Shown here: one piece after another, positions 57,687 through 64,000 of the stretch
Layout: each line of letters opens with the position of its first letter
How positions within the stretch are numbered: the first letter of the stretch is position 1
Assembly (NCBI RefSeq): GCF_033001325.1
Contig: NZ_CP133111.1
Location: 4,480,501-4,544,500, forward strand
DNA from: Rhodopseudomonas sp. BAL398
Lineage (GTDB): Bacteria > Pseudomonadota > Alphaproteobacteria > Rhizobiales > Xanthobacteraceae
Direction of reading: 5' to 3'
DNA: 64,000 bases
The notes under the pieces: model-generated
Database searches by the model: none
What the model was told of the DNA's origin: nothing
The model's input: the letters and a program-made list of their open reading frames with translations, nothing else
Made by a program: the position numbers and the translations under genes

Positions 57687-59057
57687 TCATTTCCCGCGGA
57701 TTATGGCTTCCGCCGCAAGGGCGGCTGACAGCAGCGTCGTGTCACGCCCGTGTGCGGCCGAGAGCAGCACGCTCGTCGGCATGCCGTGCTCGTTCACTCC
57801 ATTAGGGATTGCCACTCCGCACCAGTCGAGAAAATTGCCCAGCATCGCGTTGCGCACCGTCTGCACGTTCGCGCGCGCGAAGACATCATCGTCGGCCAGC
57901 AGTGGAGCGACCGGCATCGCTACCTGCGACGTGGTTGGAAAAGCGACGATTGCTTCGCCGATCAACGCTTCTGATTCTGCGATGAGGCGTCTGCGGGTCT
58001 GAATCACCACGTCGAGGTCAACGGCGGTCATTTGCTCGGAGAGCCGGATCCGCTCGACGACGCGGCGATCGATCCGGTCCGCGTCCGGTCCGATCAGACG
58101 TTTGCGGTGGAGGTGCAGCGCCTCGGCGCCGAGGAGATGGCCGTGATTGGCGAACAGTTCGATTGCCTCGGCGATCTGCGGCACGGGGCGGCGCTGGACG
58201 CGAACGCCGGCGCGCGCCAGTCCGGCGAGCGTCGCCTCGAAATTGGCGAGGACCGCAGCCTGGCAACCGTCGAGAACGACGGTCTCCGGCACGAGAATCC
58301 GGAGGCCGTCAAGGTCGGCGGGCCGCGCCTCGGGCGTCGGAACGCCGCGCAGAGCGGCGTCAACGAGCACGCAGTCTTCGACGGTATTGGCGAGCGGTCC
58401 AAGCGAGTCGAGCGTGCGCGAGAGCGGGAAGACGCCATCCATCGAATAGCGCCCGGTAGACGACTTGTAGCCGACGACGCCGTTGAAGCTGGCCGGTACT
58501 CGGATCGAGCCGCCGGAGTCAGTTCCGATGGCTAAAGGTGTCAGCCCCGCCGCCACCGCGACGGCAGATCCCGAGGAGGAGCCGCCCGGCGACCGCGCGA
58601 TCTCAGGATCGCGCGGGTTGCGGGGCGTGCCGTAGTGTGGATTGAGGCCCAACCCCGAGTAGGCGAATTCACTCATGTTGACGAGGCCAATAGTGATCAG
58701 GCCCGCGCCGACTGCGGCCCGCAGCAACGCCGCGTCGCGTTTGGCCGGGGACTCCGATTTCAACACGACCGATCCGGCCGTGGTCACCCGGCCCTCAACA
58801 TCGAACAGATCCTTCCAGGCCATCGGAACGCCGTCGAGCGCGCTGAGCGGGAGCCCGGCGCGCAGCCTAGCGCGCGATGCCGCCGCCTCCTTGCGCGCGC
58901 GCGCCGCCGCCACTTCGATGAATATGGCCTTGTCGGGATTGTCAGCGATCGCGGCAAGAGTCTCCTCTACAAGGCCGCACGGGTCCAACCTCCCGGATCG
59001 GAGTTCGGCGCCCAGCGCAGCTGCAGTCCGTCCAGGATCAAAGCTCGGCGTGGACAA
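57687..59057 (-). CDS. amidase (amidase-signature family)
   Basis: A 456-residue hydrolase starting at TTG 59057, with TGAGG five bases upstream. Catalytic Lys in LDGVPMAWKDLFDVEG, cis-Ser in ARSPGGSSSGSAVAVAAGL and nucleophile Ser in IGTDSGGSIRVPASFNGVVGYKSS: the complete Ser-cisSer-Lys triad. Length fits stand-alone amidases of the AtzF/GatA type without the allophanate C-domain. It is seven bases from the isomerase-like gene and likely cotranscribed; the amide hydrolysed is unknown. Confidence 0.93.
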   Translation of the reverse strand: MSTPSFDPGRTAAALGAELRSGRLDPCGLVEETLAAIADNPDKAIFIEVAAARARKEAAASRARLRAGLPLSALDGVPMAWKDLFDVEGRVTTAGSVVLKSESPAKRDAALLRAAVGAGLITIGLVNMSEFAYSGLGLNPHYGTPRNPRDPEIARSPGGSSSGSAVAVAAGLTPLAIGTDSGGSIRVPASFNGVVGYKSSTGRYSMDGVFPLSRTLDSLGPLANTVEDCVLVDAALRGVPTPEARPADLDGLRILVPETVVLDGCQAAVLANFEATLAGLARAGVRVQRRPVPQIAEAIELFANHGHLLGAEALHLHRKRLIGPDADRIDRRVVERIRLSEQMTAVDLDVVIQTRRRLIAESEALIGEAIVAFPTTSQVAMPVAPLLADDDVFARANVQTVRNAMLGNFLDWCGVAIPNGVNEHGMPTSVLLSAAHGRDTTLLSAALAAEAIIRGK

Positions 59058-59063
59058 GCAACC

Positions 59064-59741
59064 TCACAAGGACTCGCTCTTTGGCGATGCGCCTCGCCTT
59101 GCGAGGCCACGCTGCTTCAGCCTCCATACGAGCACGTCAAAGCGGTCTTGGCCAAAAAACGGTTCATTCTCGAAGACCATGGTCGGCACCCCCCAATGCC
59201 CGGCCGCCTTCAACGCATGATCGTTATCCGCCAACTGCGCGTCGAAGCGTTCACGGTGGATGTCCACCGCGGATTGAAGGTGCGAGAGAGCGAGCCCCGC
59301 TCGCCGCGCGGCTTCCGCAAGGTGGTCGCCTCTGTCCCAGCCGTCTACTTCCCCGCTCCACAGCAGCTTGGCCACCTCCCAGCCAAATTCGACGCCGCGC
59401 CCTTCTTCCGTTGCTGCTATACCAAGGCGGCTTAGGCGCAGCGCCAGCGGCTGCTCGGCCGCGATGGCGAGGGTCTTGGGATCCTGATTTATCGGATCGG
59501 GAACAGGCCGCCTGAAGGGAAGCCCCTGGAACGCAGCGGCCCGTGCGCTGTCCAGAACGAAATAGGGCCGCGCCAACGGATCCATCCGAGCGAAGTAGGA
59601 CGGATTACGGATTGCTGCAGGATTGACGATCCGAAAATCGACCGAGACCATGTGACTCTCTCGAAGCGACATGATTCTCGGTAATACGATGTATGAGTAG
59701 GGGCTACGAAATGACCAGTACAGTTCTATCGCCAAGGCCAT
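59064..59741 (-). CDS. DsbA-family/2-hydroxychromene-2-carboxylate isomerase-like protein
   Basis: A 225-residue kappa-GST-fold protein: IELYWSFRSPYSYIVLPRI (Ser in the glutathione-binding SxxS position), VNPAAIRNPSYFARMDPLARPYFVLDSARAA, GVEFGWEVAKLLWSGEVDGWD and a C-terminal GHWGVPTMVFENEPFFGQDRFDVLVWRL, which is diagnostic for HCCA isomerase/FrnE-like proteins. It may isomerise a naphthalene-type catabolite or act with glutathione on another aromatic. It lies between the amidase and the deacetylase on one strand. Confidence 0.88.
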   Translation of the reverse strand: MALAIELYWSFRSPYSYIVLPRIMSLRESHMVSVDFRIVNPAAIRNPSYFARMDPLARPYFVLDSARAAAFQGLPFRRPVPDPINQDPKTLAIAAEQPLALRLSRLGIAATEEGRGVEFGWEVAKLLWSGEVDGWDRGDHLAEAARRAGLALSHLQSAVDIHRERFDAQLADNDHALKAAGHWGVPTMVFENEPFFGQDRFDVLVWRLKQRGLARRGASPKSESL

Positions 59742-59805
59742 GCCAATTCCCCGTCTATGCCATATTGCTCATTGTCTCAGCCGAAAACGCCGGTGCGGTG
59801 ACCGT

Positions 59806-60693
59806 CTAGTCAAATCGATCGCCGTAAGATTCTCTGAACCAAGTGTTGATTTCTCCAGAAGTCGCGAACCACACGCCGTCGTGGGAGGAAATATATTGGA
59901 GAGCTGCGGCCAAGTGCTTGGCTCTGAAAGGCTGCCCAGCGATGAAAGTATGAAGGCAGATCGGCATGATCTTGGCCCGGTTCGCGCTCTCTGCGTAGAA
60001 AACGTCGAATTGATCGCGGATGAGCTGGCCGAATTCTCCGGCCGTGATGCCGAAACTCAAGACCGAAGGAAGGTCATTGCACTCGACGGAATAGGGCATG
60101 GAGAGCAACCCCTTCCCGGTGTTCACCTTCATCGGAAACGGTTCATCGTCGGCGGAGAAATCGCAAAGGTATTCTATTCCTGCTTCCGACAACAAATCCG
60201 GCGTGTCAAACGTTTCAGACATAAACGGTCCAAGCCAGCCTTTCGGTGGGACACCCGTACTCTTCGCAATTGTAGAAACGACGTCGCCGATAAATCGCCG
60301 TTCGTCATCCGGCGAGAGGCCGTTCAGGAATGTGGAGTTGTTCTTGCCGTGACCCAGCCATTCCCAATGGAGCTTCTTCCCAGCCTCGACGATTTGAGGA
60401 TATTCCAGGCAGATGTCGGAATTTAAGAGGACGCTCGCGCGCACGCCGAGTTTTTCGAACATCTCGGCGAGCCGCCAAAAGCCGACGCGCTGCCCGTAGT
60501 CGCGCCAGCCATAGTTGAGAGGGTCGGGCGAAAATTTCGTCGTGCCCGGCACGATCGCGGGTCCCGGGATGTTCTCCGGAAAGTGCTCGATGTTGAGGTA
60601 GAGAACCACTGCAACTCTCGCTCGATTGGGCAGTTGCAGCGGCACTCGATCGACGATCGGGGAGAAGCTATATCGGCTTGTTTGCGTGAGCAT
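59806..60693 (-). CDS. polysaccharide-deacetylase-fold (NodB/PuuE-like) hydrolase
   Basis: A 295-residue protein. It resembles the PuuE/allantoinase-like branch: RVAVVLYLNIEHF (the Asp/Asn-Glu motif reads NIEH, residues 34-37), GVRASVLLNSDICLEYPQI, then WEWLGHGKNNSTFL in place of the HxxxH-like box (His115), and KGWLGPFMSETFDTPDLLSEAGIEYLCDFSADDEPF. CLHTFIAGQPFRAKHL supplies the late His. It would hydrolyse a C-N bond of a small N-acyl or ureide compound and not a polymer, by analogy with PuuE. It opens the three-gene minus operon with the isomerase and amidase. Confidence 0.85.
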   Translation of the reverse strand: MLTQTSRYSFSPIVDRVPLQLPNRARVAVVLYLNIEHFPENIPGPAIVPGTTKFSPDPLNYGWRDYGQRVGFWRLAEMFEKLGVRASVLLNSDICLEYPQIVEAGKKLHWEWLGHGKNNSTFLNGLSPDDERRFIGDVVSTIAKSTGVPPKGWLGPFMSETFDTPDLLSEAGIEYLCDFSADDEPFPMKVNTGKGLLSMPYSVECNDLPSVLSFGITAGEFGQLIRDQFDVFYAESANRAKIMPICLHTFIAGQPFRAKHLAAALQYISSHDGVWFATSGEINTWFRESYGDRFD

Positions 60694-60814
60694 CGTATCA
60701 CCTTCGTCTTGCGCTAGGTCGAGCGCCGGTCCTGCTAACTGGGCGACCTAGCCTTACCCACACCCCGCGCAGCGCTCGCAGAAGTGGTCTTCGTCTCGGC
60801 CGACGATCATGGGC

Positions 60815-60930
60815 CGCGTCGATGAGAGTCATCGGTACGACAGAACAGAGAGCCGTTCGATGCCGTTTATAACGTTCAGCGCGAAAAGCCCGCTTGTGCA
60901 AATCTCCGTCGTCCTAGGTCCAAACCATTG
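60815..60930 (-). pseudogene. decayed 5' end of a second Old Yellow Enzyme gene
   Basis: Aligned forward, 60827-60910 resembles 57178-57262, the start of the intact OYE gene (gtcatcggtacgac / gtcatcggtgcgac; gccgtttataacgttcagcg / gccgtttataacgatcggtg; cgaaaagcccgct / cgaaaagcgcgct). The spacing to the downstream gataagcaatatatcg element is kept (about 155 versus 148 bases). Frame and start are lost, and the body of the gene is missing. Confidence 0.75.
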
Positions 60931-61050
60931 CATCGGCCGCTTTCCGCTCACGGCGCAGGGTCAAACGCCCCTTGGCGAAGGTTTAGCTTTTGTGGACGGG
61001 AGGCGGAAGATGGGATGGACGATAAGCAATATATCGTTTAGCGTTAAAAT
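60931..61050 (+). promoter_or_regulatory. regulatory region of lysR with a conserved duplicated element
   Basis: The element 61013-61052 recurs at 57371-57410. Within it acgata-N7-tatcgt forms an inverted repeat (61020-61038), a candidate binding site for the LysR protein. taaaat directly precedes the ATG and no Shine-Dalgarno sequence is visible. Confidence 0.55.
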
Positions 61051-61965
61051 ATGGATCTCGCGGATGTAGCTCTGTTTCGCGCAATTGCGTCAGTCGGCAG
61101 TCTGTCGGCGGCGGCTCGCCAGATAGGCACGACGCCGATGCTGGTCAGCCGCAGATTGGCAGGTCTCGAGGCCGAACTCGGCGCGCGTCTGTTCCACCGC
61201 ACGACGCGGTCTCTATCGCTGACGCCCGAGGGAGAGGCGTTCTTGCCTCACGCGGTGACCCTAATGGAAGCCCGCGATTCGGCATTCGACTCGGTCTCGT
61301 CCGGTAGCTCGGGCCTCTCAGGCGTGTTGAAGATTACAGCGCCGAACGTCATCGGCCACTCTGTCGTGGTCCCTGTCGTTGCCGAGTTGATCGCCGACAA
61401 CCCCGCGCTACGCGTCGATCTGACCCTGAGCGACAGTGTCGTCGATATCGCAACGGCAGGTCTGGATGTTGCCGTTCGCGTGGCGGAGATGAAGCCGTCG
61501 GACATGATAGCGACAAGGGTTGCCGACAATCCGTTTACTTTGATCGCATCGCCAAGCTACGTCGCACGCTTCGGACAACCCGCGACATCAGAAGACTTGG
61601 TGAGTCATCCCTGCATTAAGCTTCATGCGATGGACACTTGGCCATTCACGCGGGGGGGCCAGATGCATCGAGTTCGGATTAGTGGCCCCTTCTCTGCCAG
61701 CACCGTCGATGCGGTCCGAGCAGCCTGCATCGCCGGCGTCGGGATCGCCATGTTGACCTACTGGGATGTGCACAAGCAGGTCGCGCGGGGAGAGCTGCGG
61801 CGTATAGTCTTAGCCGACGTCGAACCGCAGGAAGTTGGGATATGGGCCGTGTTCCCGACCCGCACGCACATGCCTGCCCGGGTGCGGGCCTTTATTGATG
61901 CGTTGCGAGATCGCTGCATGCCGGGATCTCCCAGTCCTCGATTGGTACAAGCGGATCGTCTTTGA
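61051..61965 (+). CDS. LysR-family transcriptional regulator
   Basis: A 304-residue regulator: HTH MDLADVALFRAIASVGSLSAAARQIGTTPMLVSRRLAGLEAELGARLFHRTTRSLSLTPEGEAF, then a PBP2_CrgA-like sensor domain with GVLKITAPNVIGHSVVVPVVAELIADNP and DVAVRVAEMKPSDMIATRV. It is the intact twin of the remnant at 57371. Its former divergent OYE partner is degraded, so it may now act on the surviving OYE operon through the conserved element at 57371-57410. Its 3' end overlaps the convergent LysR gene by 74 bases. Confidence 0.93.
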   Translation: MDLADVALFRAIASVGSLSAAARQIGTTPMLVSRRLAGLEAELGARLFHRTTRSLSLTPEGEAFLPHAVTLMEARDSAFDSVSSGSSGLSGVLKITAPNVIGHSVVVPVVAELIADNPALRVDLTLSDSVVDIATAGLDVAVRVAEMKPSDMIATRVADNPFTLIASPSYVARFGQPATSEDLVSHPCIKLHAMDTWPFTRGGQMHRVRISGPFSASTVDAVRAACIAGVGIAMLTYWDVHKQVARGELRRIVLADVEPQEVGIWAVFPTRTHMPARVRAFIDALRDRCMPGSPSPRLVQADRL

Positions 61966-62833
61966 AGTATTCCCGGGCGCTTTTGATAAAGGCGCCAAGG
62001 TTGGTCGAGGCGATGCGGCGCGCGGGATGGATCACGCTGACTGGAAGCTTTTCGGCCGTAAAACTGACCAGGAGCGGGACCAAGCGGCCAGCTAGCACAC
62101 TGGACATCACTTGGTAGGACAGTGTCCTGGAAATGCCGAGGCCCGCCTCAGCGGCCGCGATCGCCGCATCACCGCTATTCACGGTCAATCGGGGCTCGAC
62201 GCGAACCAGCTTACCGGTCGTCCCGAAGCGCCATTCGTTGGTCGCGTCGAGACTCTCGAAGGCAATAATGTCGTGGGCCGATAGGTCGTTTGGCGCTTTC
62301 GGCATTCCGCGGCGCTCCAGGTATTCGGGGCTCGCCACCAAGACGCGGCTGACGGACCCGAGGCGGATCGCCTTCATGCTACTGTCGGCTAGGTCGCCGA
62401 CGCGAACCGCCACGTCCACGGCTTCCTCCGCGAGGTGGACGTTGCGATCCGAGAGCGACAAGTGGACAGTCAGGCTCGGATGCTTCGTCAAAATCCGGGT
62501 GATGATCGGCAACACATGCAGCCGACCAAATAGGATTGGCGCCGCGACCTTCAGTGACCCCCGGGGCTCTGCGTCCTCGCCCCGGACGCGGCGCTCGGCC
62601 CCTTCAATGTCCTCCAGCACTTGCCGGCAGCTATCCAAGAAAATCTCGCCACGCTCGGTCAGGCGGACCGAGCGGGTGGTGCGATTGAGAAGTACGAGAC
62701 CAAGCCTGTCCTCCAGATCGGCGACCGAGCGGGTGACGACAGAGGGGGATAGCCGCAACTGCCGCGCCGCCTCGGCGAAGCTGCCAAGGGAGGCGACGGC
62801 GACGAACGCACGCATAGTTTCAAGTCGGTCCAT
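61892..62833 (-). CDS. LysR-family transcriptional regulator
   Basis: A 313-residue regulator: HTH METMRAFVAVASLGSFAEAARQLRLSPSVVTRSVADLEDRLGLVLLNRTTRSVRLTERG and a CrgA-type sensor (GSLKVAAPILFGRLHVLPIITRIL; DVAVRVGDLADSSMKAIRL). Divergent from the AhpD-PNPOx genes over 118 bases containing an inverted repeat, the usual layout for a LysR controlling its neighbours. The last 74 bases overlap the convergent lysR. Confidence 0.94.
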   Translation of the reverse strand: MDRLETMRAFVAVASLGSFAEAARQLRLSPSVVTRSVADLEDRLGLVLLNRTTRSVRLTERGEIFLDSCRQVLEDIEGAERRVRGEDAEPRGSLKVAAPILFGRLHVLPIITRILTKHPSLTVHLSLSDRNVHLAEEAVDVAVRVGDLADSSMKAIRLGSVSRVLVASPEYLERRGMPKAPNDLSAHDIIAFESLDATNEWRFGTTGKLVRVEPRLTVNSGDAAIAAAEAGLGISRTLSYQVMSSVLAGRLVPLLVSFTAEKLPVSVIHPARRIASTNLGAFIKSAREYFKDDPLVPIEDWEIPACSDLATHQ

Positions 62834-62847
62834 GCACTATTGCGTAC

Positions 62848-62868
62848 TTGACAATAAAGACTTGTCAA
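62848..62868. promoter_or_regulatory. inverted repeat, candidate LysR operator
   Basis: ttgacaa-N7-ttgtcaa, a perfect 7-base inverted repeat 15 bases before the lysR start and 84 before the AhpD-like gene. TTGACA within it also resembles a -35 for the rightward promoter. Confidence 0.55.
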
Positions 62869-62951
62869 CAAGCGTGATTATCGCTGATTGGGGATCATCG
62901 TACAAGCATCGGGACGCCGGCGCCGCCGGATCAGACCCTCTGGAGGATGCC

Positions 62952-63497
62952 GTGTCCCGAATAACCGTACCCGCCCGCGAAGCCGCTCCCGCCGCGTCTC
63001 AGTCCATGCTGGACGCTGTGGAGAAGCAATTGGGCGTCATTCCCAACCTTTTTCGTCTCGTTGCCCTGAGCCCGGCGGCGCTTCAGGGCTTGCTGGGCCT
63101 CAACGGTGCCTTGGGCAAGGCCTTGGACGTCAAGACCCGGGAGCGGATCGCCATCGCCGTCGCCCAGGTCAATGGCTGCGACTATTGCCTCTCCGCCCAC
63201 ACCTACCTTGGCTTGAATTTGGCCAAGATCGACAAGGCTGAGATTGCGCTGAACCGCAATGGTGCGTCGTCTGACCCCAAGGCCAATGCGGCCGTCGCGT
63301 TCGCCCGCAAGATCACCGAAAATCGCGGGAGCGCCGCCGAGGCGGAGCTCCAGGCTGTGCGGGCGGCCGGCTATACCGACGCGCAGGTCATCGAAATCAT
63401 CGCCGTGGTGGCCGAAAACGTCTTCACCAACATGGTCAATATCGTTGCCGGCACGGAAATCGATTTCCCGGTCATCCATACCGCCGAAGCAGCCTGA
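62952..63497 (+). CDS. AhpD-like / carboxymuconolactone decarboxylase family protein
   Basis: A 181-residue alkylhydroperoxidase-fold protein. GTG 62952 with GGAGG five bases upstream is preferred to long in-frame extensions. The redox centre NGCDYCLSAHT (Cys76, Cys79, His83) matches the CxxC-xxx-H of AhpD; KTRERIAIAVAQ precedes it, and TDAQVIEIIAVVAENVFTNMVNIVAGTEID ends the fold. AhpD of mycobacteria takes electrons from a lipoylated enzyme; here a lipoyl GcvH lies 8 kb away in the same island. Followed by a PNPOx-like gene. Confidence 0.92.
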   Translation: MSRITVPAREAAPAASQSMLDAVEKQLGVIPNLFRLVALSPAALQGLLGLNGALGKALDVKTRERIAIAVAQVNGCDYCLSAHTYLGLNLAKIDKAEIALNRNGASSDPKANAAVAFARKITENRGSAAEAELQAVRAAGYTDAQVIEIIAVVAENVFTNMVNIVAGTEIDFPVIHTAEAA

Positions 63498-63559
63498 AGC
63501 AACTGGCTGCCGGCGGGAGATGCCCGCCGACAGCCGTCCCTTGGGGTAAGGTGTGGGTC

Positions 63560-64000
63560 ATGGCTTACGGATTTCTCGACACCCTCTCGACGCGTGGCGT
63601 GCGGGCGGCACAGGCCGCCAACGGCAGCGCTGAGATGTGGCAGAAGTTCAGCGGTCACCGTGCGTTCGATCGCTTTACCGCCGCCGAGACCGCCTTCGTG
63701 CAGGCCCGCGACAGCTTCTACATGGCCACGGTCTCGGAATCGGGCTGGCCCTACATACAGCACCGCGGCGGACCTGTCGGCTTCCTGAAGGTCCTTGATG
63801 AAAAGACGCTTGCGTTCGCCGATTTCCGCGGCAACCGCCAGTACATCAGCCTTGGCAACGTGGCTTCGGACGATCGCGCCGCCCTGTTTCTGATGGACTA
63901 TCCCAATCGCCAGCGCCTGAAGATTCTGGCGCATATGAGTGTTCGAGATCTCGCCGCTGAACCTGAGTTCGCCGAGCAACTGTCGTCGCCCGGCTACAAG
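63560..64000 (+). CDS. pyridoxamine 5'-phosphate oxidase family protein (3' end outside window)
   Basis: 147 codons are open to the right edge from ATG 63560. The flavin-binding split-barrel is visible: FTAAETAFVQARDSFYMATVSESGWPYIQHRGGPVGFLKVLDEKTLAFADFRGNRQYISLGNV, then RAALFLMDYPNRQRLKILAHM. This belongs to the PNPOx-like group often found next to AhpD-like genes and LysR regulators, where FMN- or F420-dependent reduction is typical; B6 synthesis is unlikely. Incomplete. Confidence 0.88.
   Translation, partial: MAYGFLDTLSTRGVRAAQAANGSAEMWQKFSGHRAFDRFTAAETAFVQARDSFYMATVSESGWPYIQHRGGPVGFLKVLDEKTLAFADFRGNRQYISLGNVASDDRAALFLMDYPNRQRLKILAHMSVRDLAAEPEFAEQLSSPGYK

Overview
The window looks like the chromosome of a GC-rich alphaproteobacterium of the Nitrobacteraceae (Bradyrhizobium/Rhodopseudomonas type, most likely Rhodopseudomonas). 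The grounds are the order rpmB - DUF3108 protein - Suv3-like helicase - S4 protein - fdxA - carD, the protein sequences themselves, and seven copies of a hairpin repeat opening with cgtcattgcgag that I recognise from this group. No database search was possible; family names rest on motifs and overall sequence.

Region 1 (1-44 kb) is an ordinary chromosomal backbone. It holds housekeeping genes (rpmB, helicase, fdxA, carD, M48 lipoprotein protease, pncB) and an acyl-CoA catabolic cluster (12.2-21.7 kb: periplasmic binding protein, two enoyl-CoA hydratases, VOC protein, ADP-forming acyl-CoA synthetase, two acyl-CoA dehydrogenases, SDR). It also holds envelope and stress genes (GlsB-type and YidB-type proteins), a panE-like gene, tRNA-Arg(CCT), a TetR-controlled RND efflux pair, a coupled ATP-grasp + Mur-ligase pair divergent from a glutamate-synthase-like flavoprotein, and a creatininase divergent from an NMT1-type ABC importer operon. 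All seven hairpin repeats and both copies of a second palindromic repeat lie here, mostly between convergent genes.

Region 2 (about 44.08-45.21 kb) is a junction. radC survives only as its C-terminal JAB domain, followed by an AlpA/excisionase-like HTH gene, a ten-G run, an intact tRNA-Leu(CAA) and, 190 bases on, the bare 3' end of a tRNA-Arg. These are scars of integration events.

Region 3 (about 45.2-64 kb) is an accessory island without the hairpin repeats. It is devoted to redox and xenobiotic chemistry: a diguanylate cyclase, a FAD aromatic hydroxylase, two GSTs, two tandem peroxiredoxin-like proteins with a divergent LysR regulator, a five-gene operon (Old Yellow Enzyme - membrane protein - third peroxiredoxin - lipoyl carrier GcvH - SDR), an amidase/isomerase/deacetylase operon, two further LysR genes, an AhpD-like protein and the start of a PNPOx-family gene.

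The two most unusual points are both in region 3. A stand-alone GcvH is translationally coupled to a peroxiredoxin, in an island that also encodes an AhpD-like protein, which suggests lipoyl-based peroxide reduction. An OYE-lysR divergent module has been duplicated and the copies have decayed reciprocally: one keeps OYE and a broken lysR, the other keeps lysR and a broken OYE.
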